Made by a program: the position numbers and the translations under genes. The notes under the pieces are model-generated. The model was not told where the DNA came from and made no database searches. It saw only the letters and a list, made by a program, of their open reading frames with translations. 64,000 nt of DNA, taken from Gammaproteobacteria bacterium. GTDB taxonomy: Bacteria > Pseudomonadota > Gammaproteobacteria > Enterobacterales > Permianibacteraceae. Below are positions 49,418 to 64,000 of this stretch, piece after piece. The DNA is taken from assembly GCA_016182845.1 (NCBI GenBank), contig JACPFT010000009.1, positions 62,001 to 126,000 of the forward strand. The letters run 5' to 3'. The first letter of the stretch is position 1. Every line of letters starts with the position of its first letter.

Positions 49418-49439
49418 ATTGTATCGCCGTCGATACAAT
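49418..49439. promoter_or_regulatory. Perfect 9-bp dyad upstream of the subtilase gene
   Basis: ATTGTATCG (49418-49426), CCGT, CGATACAAT (49431-49439), followed by GGGATACAAAACGATACGC, which repeats the GATAC core. It lies 160 bases before the protease start in an AT-rich tract. A regulator-binding site is the likeliest reading; the binding protein is unknown. Confidence 0.45.
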
Positions 49440-49598
49440 GGGATACAAAACGATACGCAATAGTTTTGCTAATGGATGGACAAGTATTATTCATTTAACT
49501 ACTGTTCAGCCTGCTGACGTCCGCCGGAATACCAAGAAGGGGGTAGTTCATTCCGACGAGTGCTCCACAACCATAATGATCACAGGAGAACTTGTTCC

Positions 49599-51470
49599 AT
49601 GAAAAGTCGTCTCTGGCAGCCCACGCTGCTCGCCCTCGGCGTTCTCGCCGCCTCCACCGCCACCGCTGGCCAACTCATCAACATGAACCAGGCCGGCGTC
49701 ATTCCGGGCCGTTACATCGTGGTGTTCAAGGCCGAGCGCCTGTCCGCCAAGAACCTGAGTACCGACCGCGCGGCCAACGCCCTGGCCAGGGGCCACGGCG
49801 CTCGCGTGGCCCATGTGTTCAAGAAGGTCCTCAATGGCGCTGTATTGGAAATGAGCCTGGATCAGGCCGCCGAGCTGGCCGCCGACCCGTCCGTCGCCTA
49901 TGTCGAACCGGAAATCAGGATGTATGCCTGGGCGACCCAGAGCGGCGCCACTTGGGGCATAGACCGCAGCGACCAGCGCAGCCTGCCCTTGGATTCCAGC
50001 TATACCTACGCCACGACCGCCTCGAACGTGCATGCCTATATCGTCGACACCGGCATTCGCGCGACGCACAACGAATTCTCAGGCCGCATGGGCAATGGCT
50101 ATGACGCCATCAAGGACGGCAACGGCACCAACGACTGCCAGGGCCACGGTTCCCACGTGGCCGGCACCGTTGGCGGCACGACCTATGGCCTGGCCAAGGG
50201 CGTGACCCTGCACGCGGTGCGCGTGCTGGACTGCCAGGGCTCCGGCACTAACACCGGCGTGGTCGAGGGCATGGACTGGGTGGCCAGCAACCACGTCAAG
50301 CCGGCCGTTGCCAATATGAGCCTGGGCGGCGGCGCCTCCCAGTCCATAGACGACGCCGTGGCGCGCATGACCAACGCGGGCGTGACCGTCGTCGTGGCTG
50401 CCGGCAACGACTCCTCCAATGCCTGCAACTACTCGCCGGCTCGTGCGCCCTCGGCCATCACCGTGGGCTCCACCACCAGTTCGGATGGCATGTCCAGCTT
50501 CTCGAACTACGGTTCTTGCGTGGACATCTTCGCCCCGGGCTCGTCCATCACCTCGGTGGGCATCAGCAGCAACACCGCCACGGCCTCCATGTCCGGCACC
50601 TCCATGGCCTCGCCCCATGTGGCCGGCGGCGCCGCCCTGTATCTTGCGACCAATTCCACGGCGACGCCCAGCGCGGTCACCACGGCCTTGGTGAACGCTG
50701 CCTCCAGCGACAAGATCAGCGGCATTCCATCCGGCCCCAACAAGCTGCTCTATACCGGCGATGGCTCCGACACTCCGCCGCCCCCGCCGCCGGGCGATGT
50801 CGTGCTGAGCAATGGCGTGGCCCAGACCAGTCAGTCGGGCGCCACGGGTTCCTGGAAGTACTACACCCTGAGCGTGCCGGCCGGCGCTTCCAACCTGAAG
50901 TTCGTGACCAGCGGCGGTTCGGGCGATGCCGATCTGTTCGTGCGCTTCGGCTCCAAGCCGACCTCCGGCAGCTACGACTGCAAGAGCGAAGGCAGCACCA
51001 ACTCCGAGACCTGCAATATCGCCACGGCCCAGGCCGGCACCTACTACGTGGGCGTCTATGGCTACGCGGCCTTCAGCGGCATGAGCCTCACCGGCAGCTA
51101 CACCACCGGCGGCGGTGGCGGTGGCGACAGCGGCGAGAACACCACGGACGTGGCGATCCCCGACAACAACTCGACCGGCGTGACCAGCTCGATCAGTATC
51201 GGATCCAGCGGCACCGCCTCCAGCGTGTCCGTGGACGTGAACATCGTGCACACCTACATCGGTGATTTGGTCGTGGATCTCTTGTCGCCCAACGGCACGG
51301 TCTTCAACCTGCACAACCGCTCCGGCGGCTCGGCGGACAATATCGTCAAGACCTACTCCGTCAACACCGGCGGCGTGGCCCGCACCGGCACCTGGAAACT
51401 GCGCGTCAAGGACCGGGCGGCCATCGACACCGGCTATATCAATAGCTGGAAGCTGACCATCAATAACTGA
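49599..51470 (+). CDS. Secreted S8 family (proteinase K-like) subtilase with PPC and P domains
   Basis: A 623-residue secreted protease. The signal peptide is residues 1-23; an I9 propeptide follows (about 34-108, PGRYIVVFK...YVEPE). The catalytic domain has D150 (YIVDTG), H183 (GHGSHVAG), N270 (VAAGN) and S335 (SGTSMASPH). A Pro-rich linker (PPPPPPG) leads to a PPC domain (about 410-495, [15 protein letters not shown]...GDADLFV) and, after a Gly-rich linker, a P/homoB domain (about 515-623, [19 protein letters not shown]). Six cysteines are in the catalytic domain. Both C-terminal domains are often processed off after secretion by a type II system. AGGAG is at 49584. Substrate unknown. Confidence 0.95.
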   Translation: MKSRLWQPTLLALGVLAASTATAGQLINMNQAGVIPGRYIVVFKAERLSAKNLSTDRAANALARGHGARVAHVFKKVLNGAVLEMSLDQAAELAADPSVAYVEPEIRMYAWATQSGATWGIDRSDQRSLPLDSSYTYATTASNVHAYIVDTGIRATHNEFSGRMGNGYDAIKDGNGTNDCQGHGSHVAGTVGGTTYGLAKGVTLHAVRVLDCQGSGTNTGVVEGMDWVASNHVKPAVANMSLGGGASQSIDDAVARMTNAGVTVVVAAGNDSSNACNYSPARAPSAITVGSTTSSDGMSSFSNYGSCVDIFAPGSSITSVGISSNTATASMSGTSMASPHVAGGAALYLATNSTATPSAVTTALVNAASSDKISGIPSGPNKLLYTGDGSDTPPPPPPGDVVLSNGVAQTSQSGATGSWKYYTLSVPAGASNLKFVTSGGSGDADLFVRFGSKPTSGSYDCKSEGSTNSETCNIATAQAGTYYVGVYGYAAFSGMSLTGSYTTGGGGGGDSGENTTDVAIPDNNSTGVTSSISIGSSGTASSVSVDVNIVHTYIGDLVVDLLSPNGTVFNLHNRSGGSADNIVKTYSVNTGGVARTGTWKLRVKDRAAIDTGYINSWKLTINN

Positions 51471-51489
51471 GCCTTGTGTTCAGTTGCAA

Positions 51490-51516
51490 AACAGGCCGCG
51501 TCAGCGGCCTGTTTTC
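51490..51516 (+). terminator. Rho-independent terminator after the subtilase gene
   Basis: AACAGGCCGC (51490-51499), a GTCA loop and GCGGCCTGTT (51504-51513) followed by TTC. It lies 19 bases past the stop and also abuts the convergent EAL gene. Confidence 0.85.
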
Positions 51517-51526
51517 ATTCAGGACC

Positions 51527-52732
51527 TCAGGCGCTTTGCCGCCAGGTCTGCAGCCAGCGCGGGAACTCCTCGCCGGGCATGGGCTTGGCGATGAAATAGC
51601 CTTGCGCGTACTCGCAGTCCAGGGCCGCGATCTGGGCCCAGTCCTGCATGTCCTCGACGCCCTCGGCGACGATGGACAGGCCCAGGTGCTTGGCCAGGCT
51701 GGCGCTGGTTTCGAGGATGGCGCAGGCGGAGGGGTCGTGTACGGCGCCGTGCACGAAGCTGCGATCGATTTTCAGTTCGATGAAGGGCACGCGCTTGAGC
51801 TGTTCCAGGGTGGAATAGCCGGTGCCGAAATCGTCGATGGACAGGCCGAAGCCCTTGAGGCGCAACCGGGTCAGGATCTCCAGCGAGGTCGCGACATTCT
51901 TCATCAAGCGGCTCTCGGTCAGTTCCAGCATGATCCGGGAGATGTCGACCCGGCTGGCCTTGACGATGCGCTCGAAGACCTCTGGCAGATCGATCCGGTT
52001 CAGGCCGGCCGTGGACAGGTTGATGGACATGCGCATGTCCAGGCCTTGCTCCAGCCAACGTCCGGTCTGGGCGATGGCCAGGCGGAAGACCTGTTCGGAG
52101 AACTCGTCCACGGTGTTATTAGCCTCGGCCAGGGGCACGAAGGCCGCCGGGCCGATGAGGCCGCGTTCCGGGTGTTGCCAGCGGGCCAGGGCCTCGACGC
52201 CGATGACGCGCCGGGTGGTGAGTTCCACCTGGGGCTGGTAGTAGAGACAGAGCTCGCCCCGGCCCAGGCCCTGGCGGAATTCCTCGACGGTGAGCAGGCT
52301 CACCGCGCTATGCCCGGCCGTGCTCTTGGGCTGGGGTTTCAGATCGGCGAGCAGATGCAGTAGGGCCTGTGCCGTGATGGGTTTTTCCAGGGAGCCAAGG
52401 ATATTCAGGAAGCGGGCGCGGCCCAGGTTGACGGCGGCGCGCAAGATGCTCAGCTCCTCCCCGCTCATGAGGATGACGCCGCCGGCATATTCCCGCTCGG
52501 ACAGGTGGCGTAGGAATTCGACACCGTCCATGCCGGGCATTTTCAGGTCGCAGAGCAGGACATCGAAGCCGGCGGGGGCGGCGTCCAGGATCGCGAGGGC
52601 ATTCTCGCCGCTGTGGGCGCTGACGATTTGGCCGATTTCCAGCTGTTGCAGGGTCATGGCCAGGAGTTGGCGCATGAAGGGATCGTCGTCCACGATGAGC
52701 GCCTTCAGGCGCTTCAGCTCGTCCTCGCTCAT
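51527..52732 (-). CDS. Response regulator with REC and EAL domains (c-di-GMP phosphodiesterase)
   Basis: A 401-residue REC-EAL protein. The receiver has the acidic pair D15-D16-D17 and phosphoacceptor D62 (LLCDLKMPGMDG), with K117 in EKPIT. The EAL domain begins near residue 147. It keeps the key residues: E180-A-L, N238, E270, D300-D301 in IDDFGTGYS, K321 and E357 in EGVE. It should therefore hydrolyse c-di-GMP. Its start overlaps the stop of the hybrid kinase by 4 bases (ATGA), so kinase and regulator are co-translated and probably form a phosphorelay. Confidence 0.94.
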   Translation of the reverse strand: MSEDELKRLKALIVDDDPFMRQLLAMTLQQLEIGQIVSAHSGENALAILDAAPAGFDVLLCDLKMPGMDGVEFLRHLSEREYAGGVILMSGEELSILRAAVNLGRARFLNILGSLEKPITAQALLHLLADLKPQPKSTAGHSAVSLLTVEEFRQGLGRGELCLYYQPQVELTTRRVIGVEALARWQHPERGLIGPAAFVPLAEANNTVDEFSEQVFRLAIAQTGRWLEQGLDMRMSINLSTAGLNRIDLPEVFERIVKASRVDISRIMLELTESRLMKNVATSLEILTRLRLKGFGLSIDDFGTGYSTLEQLKRVPFIELKIDRSFVHGAVHDPSACAILETSASLAKHLGLSIVAEGVEDMQDWAQIAALDCEYAQGYFIAKPMPGEEFPRWLQTWRQSA

Positions 52733-55700
52733 GTCGGGGCTCCGGGCAGGGCTAGAGAGGCTTGGATGGCCTCATGGGCTTGGACCAGGGCTTGGCGGAA
52801 GCGGTTCACGTCCCCGGGCACCGGTGGCCAATTCTGATCCTTGGCGGCTTCCTCCAGTCGTCGGCAACATTCCGCCAGGGCCAGGACGCCGACGGCCTTG
52901 GCGGCCGATTTCAGCTTGTGGCAGGCGGCGGATAGGCGTTCGGCATCCCGGGCTTCGCTGGCGCTGACGATTTCGACGCCCAGCGGCGGCGTGCTCTCCA
53001 GGAAGCTGCCCAGGATCTTGGCCTGGATGCTGGCGTCGTTGCCGACCAGGGCGATCAAGGCGTTTCGATCCAGGACGGCCTCGGTGTCGACGACAGGACA
53101 GGCCGCCGCCCTGGGATCGATCGCCACGCCCGGGCATTGGGGCAACCATTTATTGAGCAGGCGCTGGAGTACATTCAACTCCACGGGCTTGGCCAGGTAG
53201 TCGTCCATGCCGGCGGCCAGGCAGCGCTCGCTCTCGCCCAGCAGGGCATTGGCGGTGATGGCGACGATGGGCGTGTGCCTATCCGTGTCCTGTTCCAGCT
53301 GGCGCAGGGCGTCGGTCAGCTGGAAACCGTCCATCTCCGGCATGTGACAATCGCTGAGCACGAGTCCGTAACGTCGCGAGCGGTAGCGTTCCAGGGCCTG
53401 ACGGCCATTGGCGGCCAGCTCGCCGGCATAGCCCAGGAGCTGGAGCTGGCGCAGGATTACCTCTTGGTTGGTGGGATTGTCCTCGGCCACCAGGATCAGG
53501 CGGCCGGCGGCCTCGGCCTCCTCCACGCTGGGCGCGGCCCGGCGCACCACGCTGGGCAGCTCGGTCATGGGCCCCAGTTGCGGGCTTTCCCGGCCGGCGG
53601 CCACGGCGACGGCGAGCACCAGGTCGGCGTGGTGCAGGGGACCGGTCCTCACCCGCACGCTATCCAAACAGGCTTGCAGTACGCCTCGCTCATGGCGCTG
53701 GCTGAGCAGGACGAAGCGGGTCCCGCAGAGCGCGGCGCGGGAGGAAAACCAGGTGCACAGCTCGATGCGGTCCATGTCGCTGTATTCCTGACCCAGGACC
53801 ACGATTTCCGGCGGGCTGCGGCCTTGCAGCGCCTGCTCCACCAGGGGCTTGGCTGATGCCATGTCGTCGGCCAGGCTGAGCAGGGCCTGGCCATGGCGCA
53901 AATAGGCTTCGACGCTGTCGCGCAGGGCGCCGGCACGCATCAGGACCAGGACGCGTAGGTGATCGATGGCGGGCTGGAGCGCCGAGTCTATGGGCGGGAT
54001 GCCCGGCGTGAGCAAGGGCAGGGTGACGGTGAACTCCGAGCCCTCGCCGGGACGGCTCGCGACGCCGAGCCGACCCTCCATCAGTTCCACCAGGCGACGG
54101 CAGATGGACAGCCCCAGGCCGCTGCCGCCGAAGCGCCGCGTCGTGGCGCTGTCGGCCTGGGTGAAGGGTTGGAACAGGCGGGCGGCCGTGGCTTCGTCCA
54201 TGCCTATGCCGTTGTCGCTGATACGTAGGCGCAGCTCGTTTTCGCCGGCCGTTTCGGCGCGCAGGCAGACCTGGCCGCCGGCGCGCTCGGTGAACTTGAT
54301 GGCATTGCCACAGAGGTTGAACAGGATCTGGCGCAGGCGAACCTGATCGCCCAGGACCCATTCCGGTAATTCCGGATCCACATGGCAGACCAGATCCAGC
54401 TGCTTCTTGGCGGCATTGCTGGCCAGGGTCTCGGCCACGCCTTCCACCAGCTCGCGCAGGTTCAAGGGGATCTTCTCCAGCTCCATCTTGCCGGCTTCGA
54501 TCTTGGAGAAGTCCAGGATGTCGTTGATGATGCCCAGCAGGGCGAAGGCCGACTCCCGGGCCGTGGCCGTCAGGGAGCGCTGCTCGCCGGTCAGGGCGGT
54601 TTCGCGCAGTAGGTCGATCATACCCACCACGCCGTTCATGGGCGTACGGATCTCGTGGCTCATGATGGCCAGGAACTGGCTCTTGGATTGGTTGGCGGCT
54701 TCGGCCGATTCCTTGGCTTGTTGCAGCGCGCTGTTGGTGGCCGCCAGCTCGGCGGTGCGCGCCGCTACCCGCGACTCCAGGGCCTGGTTCATCTCGCGCA
54801 CGGCGTCTTCGGCGCGCTTGCGCTCGGTGATGTCGGTGGAAATGCCGCAGACGCCGACGATGGCGCCGACGCCGTTGCGCAAGGGGAATTTCACCGAGAG
54901 GTAGATGTGGTTGCCGTCGTCCTGATGCGCCCATTCCTCGAATTGCAGGGCCTTGCCGGCTGCGGCCACGGCCTGATCGTTGGCGTGGTAGAGCTCGGCC
55001 GCCTTGCGGGGAAACAGCTCGTGGTTGTCTTTGCCTACGATCTGCTCGCGGCCCAAGTGGAACAGGGTCTCGAACTGGCGGTTGACCAGGAGGAAGTGGC
55101 CTTCCAGGTCCTTCAGGTAGATCACGGCCGGGCTGTTGTCGAGGATGGCCTGCAGGCTTTGCTCGCTGTCGCGCAAGCGTTCCTCGATCTGGATGCGCCG
55201 CGCCACGTCGTTGCGCAGGGTCTGGGCGATGCGCCGGTGCTGGCGGTCGGCGGCGCTGAGCAGGAGGCCGATGATGGCCATGACGCTCATGAACACTTGG
55301 AGATTGAGCACCTGCAGGCTGCGTGCCGCATCCTCGGCGGCCAGGTAGCGGATACTGCCGGCGATGGCCGACAGGCTGCACAGCAGGACGACGGTGGCGT
55401 TCATGCGCCGGCCGAAGCGCAGGCCGGCCCAGACGATGAAGGGCAGGACCGCGTAGCTGGGCAGGGTGTTGCCCTGGAACACGTCCGCCGTGGTGCCGAA
55501 TACGGCATAGCAGACGAGTACCAGGAGGATCAGCAGGGACCAGGACTCGCCCGGCCTATTGGCATAGGGGGAATCGGTTTCCGGCAGGGCCAGGGCGAGC
55601 AGGAAGGGTGCCAGGGTCATCACGCCGGCGAAGTCCGCCAGCCACCAGACCTTGAACACCACCAGAATCATGTCGGCGGGAATGACGCCGGTGAAATACA

Positions 55701-56109
55701 GGGTCAGGGAACCGATGCCGCCGCCGAACAAGGTGGGCAGGAAGCCGCCGAACACGGAGAACACCAGGGCATCCTTGAGGCGCGGGAAGCGGGCGTCGAA
55801 CTGGAAGACGCGGGTCAATAACAGGGCAGCGACCAGGGAGCTGAGCATGTCGCCGATGCCGCTGCAAAAGGCCGGGAAGAGCGGGACGCCGATATTCGTC
55901 GTGAAGAGCATGGGGCCGATGAGGGCGCCGGGCCAGTAGTGCACGCCGCGCAGCAGCAGGACCGCCAGGGCGATGCCCGAGGGGAACCAGATGGAGGTGA
56001 CATTGGCGTAGGCCGGGGCGATTTTGAAGCCGAGATGGGCCGTGCCCCAATAAACCAGGGCCAGGGCACTGACTTCGAGCACATACCGCCAGCCGTATTT
56101 AGAGACCAT
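52729..56109 (-). CDS. Hybrid sensor histidine kinase: MASE1, PAS, HisKA, HATPase, REC, HPt
   Basis: A 1126-residue membrane kinase. The N-terminal MASE1 region (about residues 5-290) has eight or so helices and the motif ASVWFPSG-like TSIWFPSGIALAVLLL. A PAS domain with PAC (about 325-440) follows, then a coiled coil, HisKA with H485 (SHEIRTPMNG) and HATPase (GNAIKFT, DNGIGMD, GGSGLGLSI). Next comes a degenerate receiver lacking the phospho-Asp (about 700-830), a canonical receiver with D920 (SDCHMPEMDG), and an HPt with H1064 (CHKLKSAAK). MASE1 senses unidentified membrane-related signals. Start ATG 56109 with GGGGA upstream is preferred over ATG 56127. It is co-translated with the REC-EAL gene, so the output is c-di-GMP breakdown. 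Confidence 0.92.
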   Translation of the reverse strand: MVSKYGWRYVLEVSALALVYWGTAHLGFKIAPAYANVTSIWFPSGIALAVLLLRGVHYWPGALIGPMLFTTNIGVPLFPAFCSGIGDMLSSLVAALLLTRVFQFDARFPRLKDALVFSVFGGFLPTLFGGGIGSLTLYFTGVIPADMILVVFKVWWLADFAGVMTLAPFLLALALPETDSPYANRPGESWSLLILLVLVCYAVFGTTADVFQGNTLPSYAVLPFIVWAGLRFGRRMNATVVLLCSLSAIAGSIRYLAAEDAARSLQVLNLQVFMSVMAIIGLLLSAADRQHRRIAQTLRNDVARRIQIEERLRDSEQSLQAILDNSPAVIYLKDLEGHFLLVNRQFETLFHLGREQIVGKDNHELFPRKAAELYHANDQAVAAAGKALQFEEWAHQDDGNHIYLSVKFPLRNGVGAIVGVCGISTDITERKRAEDAVREMNQALESRVAARTAELAATNSALQQAKESAEAANQSKSQFLAIMSHEIRTPMNGVVGMIDLLRETALTGEQRSLTATARESAFALLGIINDILDFSKIEAGKMELEKIPLNLRELVEGVAETLASNAAKKQLDLVCHVDPELPEWVLGDQVRLRQILFNLCGNAIKFTERAGGQVCLRAETAGENELRLRISDNGIGMDEATAARLFQPFTQADSATTRRFGGSGLGLSICRRLVELMEGRLGVASRPGEGSEFTVTLPLLTPGIPPIDSALQPAIDHLRVLVLMRAGALRDSVEAYLRHGQALLSLADDMASAKPLVEQALQGRSPPEIVVLGQEYSDMDRIELCTWFSSRAALCGTRFVLLSQRHERGVLQACLDSVRVRTGPLHHADLVLAVAVAAGRESPQLGPMTELPSVVRRAAPSVEEAEAAGRLILVAEDNPTNQEVILRQLQLLGYAGELAANGRQALERYRSRRYGLVLSDCHMPEMDGFQLTDALRQLEQDTDRHTPIVAITANALLGESERCLAAGMDDYLAKPVELNVLQRLLNKWLPQCPGVAIDPRAAACPVVDTEAVLDRNALIALVGNDASIQAKILGSFLESTPPLGVEIVSASEARDAERLSAACHKLKSAAKAVGVLALAECCRRLEEAAKDQNWPPVPGDVNRFRQALVQAHEAIQASLALPGAPT

Positions 56110-56839
56110 CGTGTCCCCGTTGGCCATGGCCTGGGTCCCGTCCTTCCGCCGGCGCGTGGATCAGGCGCCGGCGGTCCGTGAAATACCGGGCGCGGCGCGA
56201 ACCGCCGCATTCCATAAACGTAGTCAGCGAATGGCGTCGCCGCAAATAGGCGCTAGCAGACGGTGTGAATCATTCGTTGACTTGAGTTTGGATGCAATAA
56301 ATCCTGCAAGCAATGGAATGTATTGAGAAAAGCTGATAGTGGCATCTCACGTCCAGACTCGCGGTCAAGCAGGCAATGCAGAGAACTGGTGAAACACAGA
56401 TCGACAATTTAGTAGGGGCTTACTGTCATCCGACGTCGGGCTGGCTCATGCACAAGAGTGCGTCAGAATGCTCACGGTTGACAGTAGTTCCCTGTCGTCT
56501 ATAAACCATGAGGGGTAGGTCGATATCCGGCTAGGGTCGCTCACCCAGCAGCATGCGCGTGAGCGGTGGTTCGAACGCTCTTGCAGTCATAGCTCGCGCC
56601 CGGCCGGCGATCCAAAAGCTTACCTTCCTCACCCAGACTCGCCGCTTCGCAGCCCTGGCGCACGTACAGCTATCCGCCACGGGCCAAAAACGCATCGGGC
56701 CTCATCCTCGCCCACGCCACCGTCCGGCTTGCTTCCGTCCCTACCGCGCCTGATGAGGCCAGCCCCCTCGATCCGGAGACTACGGACACGCTGTTGCCGG
56801 TCACTCCCACCGCAAGGCATGGTCACGAGGATGTCATCC
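56110..56839. other. 730-base intergenic region before the poly-HAMP kinase
   Basis: Open frames here are short and lack ribosome-binding sites. The segment 56220-56520 is less GC-rich than its surroundings and should hold the divergent promoters. A small hairpin (GAGCG...CGCTC, about 56562-56581) contains GGTTCGAA but does not form a tRNA. I see nothing else that I can name. Confidence 0.5.
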
Positions 56840-61420
<4,581 letters not shown>

Positions 61421-64000
61421 AAACGACGCAACAGAACTCGGAACAGGATTGGCTGAAGACCAATCTGGCCAAGTTCACGCGCCTGCTGCAGGGGCAGCGC
61501 GACTTGACGGCGGTGTCCAAGACGGTGCTCTCGGAACTGGCGCCGCTGGTCAACGGCCAGCACGGCGTCTTCTACATCATGGACGAGAGCCAGCCCGAGT
61601 CCCCGCGACTCAAACTCATGGCGGCCTATGCCTTTAAGGAGCGCAAGAACCTGGCCAATCAGTGGGCGGTCGGCGAGGGGCTGGTCGGGCAGTGCGCTGC
61701 CGAGAAGCAGCGCATCCTGCTCACCAGCGTGCCCGGCGATTACATCGAAATCACCTCGGGCCTGGGCGAGGCGCGGCCGCTCAACATCATCGTTCTGCCC
61801 ATCATCTTCGAAAACAAGGTCAGGGCCGTGGTCGAGCTGGCCTCCTTCACGCTGTTCAGCATGATTCACCAGACTTTCCTCGACCAGCTTGGCGAATCCA
61901 TCGGCATCGTACTCAATACCATCGAAGCCAATATGCGCACCGAGGAGCTTCTCAAGCAGTCCCAGTCGCTGGCGGAGGAATTGCAGAGCGGGCAGGAGGA
62001 GCTGCGCCAAACCAACGAAGAGCTCGAAGAGAAGGCGCGGTTGCTCGAAGAGCAGAAGATCGAAGTGGAGCGCAAGAACCGCGAAGTGGAGACGGCGAAA
62101 ATGGCCTTGGAGGAGAAGGCCGAGCAGCTCAGTCTCACCTCCAAGTACAAATCGGAATTTCTCTCCAATATGTCTCATGAACTGAGGACGCCGCTCAACA
62201 GCCTGTTGATTCTTGCTCAACAACTGGCGGAGAACTCCGAAGCGAACCTCAACGACAAACAGGTCGAATACGCCCGGACGATTCAAGGTTCGGGTAAGGA
62301 CTTGTTGGCCCTGATCAACGAGATCCTCGACCTGTCCAAGATCGAGTCGGGCACCGTGGCCTTGGACATCGCCGAAGTATCCTTCGGTAAATTGGCCGAG
62401 CAGCTGGAACGTACTTTCCGCCACGTCGCCGACAACCGCGGACTCGGTTTCGCCGTGGAGATGGCCCCGTCGGTGCCGGACACGCTGTACACCGACGAGA
62501 AGAGGCTGCTGCAAGTGTTGAAGAATCTGCTTTCCAACGCCTTCAAGTTCACCGACAAGGGACGGGTCGCGGTACGTGTCGAGCGGGTGTCCTCGGGTTG
62601 GAGCGTGGATCACCTGGGTTTGAACCGGGCGGAAACGGTGATCGCCTTCGCGGTGACCGATACCGGTATCGGTGTGCCGAGCGAGAAGCAGAAGATCATC
62701 TTCGAGGCCTTCCAACAGGCGGATACCGGCACGGCGCGAAAGTACGGCGGCACCGGGCTAGGACTGTCGATCAGCCGCGAAATCGCCCGCCTGCTGGGCG
62801 GCGAGCTGCGGCTCACCCACAGCGAGGCGCGTAACGGCAGCACCTTCGCGCTGTTCGTTCCACTGCGCCCCGCCGATGCGGGGCAGGGTAGTCGCGGCGG
62901 CTCCGCCAGCAGTACTGGCGAGCGTTGGCGCAACGATGTGCCCATGGCGGCTGCACCCACCGAGCGCGCTGAGCCGAGCTTCGGTGGCGGCGAGGCGCTG
63001 GCGGCGCCGCCACCGAGGGTGGCGAGGGCTGTCGAGATCACTGACGACAGGGCCGCCATCCGCCCGGGTGACCGCAGCTTGCTGATCATCGAGGACGACA
63101 GCAAGTTTGCCGGCATCCTGCTCGATACGGCGCGGCAGAAGGGCTTCAAGGGCATTGTCGCCGCGCGCGGCACCGAAGCGCTGGATTTGGCCGACCGTCA
63201 CAAGCCGACGGCGATCACGCTAGACCTGCAGCTGCCCGACATCGACGGGTGGGTGGTATTGGACCGTTTGAAGCGCAATCCGGACACGCGACACATTCCG
63301 GTGGAGATCATCTCGGTCGAGGACAACCGTTCGCGCGGGCTGCGCTACGGCGCCTTCGAATACCTGGTGAAGCCGGTGACAGCCGATGCCATCCGGAATG
63401 CCTTGGCCGAGGTGAAGAAATTCGCCGAGCGGGAAGTGAAGGAACTGCTGGTCGCCGACGCCGACGAGGCCCATCGGAACACCATCCTTGGCTTGATCGG
63501 CAATGGCGACGTCCGAGTGAAGGCCGTGGCCACCGGCAAGCAAGCCTTGGCCGCGCTGAAGAAGAAGAACTACGACTGCATGGTGCTGGATCTCAACCTG
63601 GGTGACATGTCCGGCGCCGAACTGCTGGAGTCCTTGCAGGCGAGCGAGCTGACTCGGGACATACCGGTCATCGTCTACGGCCTGAGCGAATTGGCCAAGG
63701 ACGAGCAGGATCGGCTCAAGGCGCTGGCTGGCAAGGGCATCGTCAAGGACGTGCACTCACCGGAAAGGCTGCTCGATGAAACTGCGCTGTTCCTGCATCG
63801 CGTGGTTTCCAAGCTGCCGGAGGACCGCCGCCAGATGCTGGAAAGGCTGTACCAGAGCGCGGACAGCCTGGCCGGGAAGAAGGTGTTGGTGGTGGATGAC
63901 GACGTGCGCAACATCTTCGCCCTGACCAGCGTGCTGGAGCGCAACAAGATGGAGGTGATTTCGGCGGAGAACGGCAAGACGGCGATCGAGAAACTGAAGC

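Larger units (their letters stand above)
49146..49598. other. Intergenic region between pbpC and the subtilase gene
   Basis: It contains the long CT-rich stem at 49194-49236, then a distinctly AT-rich stretch (about 49370-49510) with a perfect 9-bp dyad (49418-49439) and a GATAC-rich flank. AGGAG at 49584-49588 is the ribosome-binding site of the protease. No gene is visible. Confidence 0.65.

Noticed and set aside
56555-56590. GGTTCGAA stretch resembling a tRNA T-loop
   Set aside because: The flanking bases pair as GAGCG/CGCTC around a 10-base loop, not a 5-bp T-stem with a 7-base loop, and no acceptor or anticodon stems can be formed.

Overview
The window is GC-rich, tightly packed bacterial chromosome with gammaproteobacterial-type gene order (a betaproteobacterium cannot be excluded). 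The order prmA, DUF3426 zinc-ribbon gene, dusB, fis, purH, purD matches what I recall from Pseudomonas. The trpS-scpA-scpB-rluB run, the ydbH-ynbE-ydbL operon and the assimilatory sulfate block (cysI, DUF934, 4Fe-4S cysH, cysG) agree with this. No phage, transposase, CRISPR, rRNA or tRNA was found. Dispersed palindromes of several families sit between genes and sometimes run into coding ends. They include CCCTCTCCC/GGGAGAGGG stems, a CCCGCGCAGGCGGG type, GTTCGTCCTGAG types and GGTCGGGTTA types.

Layout: 1-3.5 kb, sulfate assimilation, with a GIY-YIG endonuclease gene set among palindromes. 3.5-5.5 kb, an orphan PycTM-like membrane protein, DoxX and a divergent LysR regulator. 5.6-8.1 kb, five small secreted proteins. 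8.2-12.2 kb, trpS, scpAB, rluB. 12.3-15 kb, the ydbL/ynbE/ydbH envelope lipid-transport operon. 15-24.8 kb, the purD...prmA block on the minus strand, interrupted between purH and purD by three outer-membrane barrel genes, each with its own terminator. 24.9-26.3 kb, a minimal mer operon (merR, merT, merP, GDCCVxC protein) without merA. 26.3-33.3 kb, a copper/silver RND efflux operon (Cys/Met-rich protein, cusC, cusB, cusA) that ends in an HvfA-like EGKCG peptide. 33.5-40.5 kb, a MexEF-OprN-like RND pump with a divergent LysR gene. 40.9-49.1 kb, bacterial alpha-2-macroglobulin plus PBP1C. 49.6-51.5 kb, a secreted subtilase. 51.5-56.1 kb, a MASE1 hybrid kinase and REC-EAL phosphodiesterase pair. 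56.8 kb to the end, a giant soluble poly-HAMP hybrid histidine kinase built from about sixteen 276-bp repeats, carrying a 16-bp deletion and an in-frame stop, and running off the window.

Themes are metal handling (mer, cus, HvfA-like peptide), drug efflux, envelope defence (A2M/PBP1C, YdbH) and signalling. The strongest candidates for new biology are the HvfA-like peptide without a visible modification enzyme, the PycTM-like protein without a visible cyclase, and the homogenised HAMP array. All coordinates and motifs were read by eye; family names rest on recognition, not on searches.
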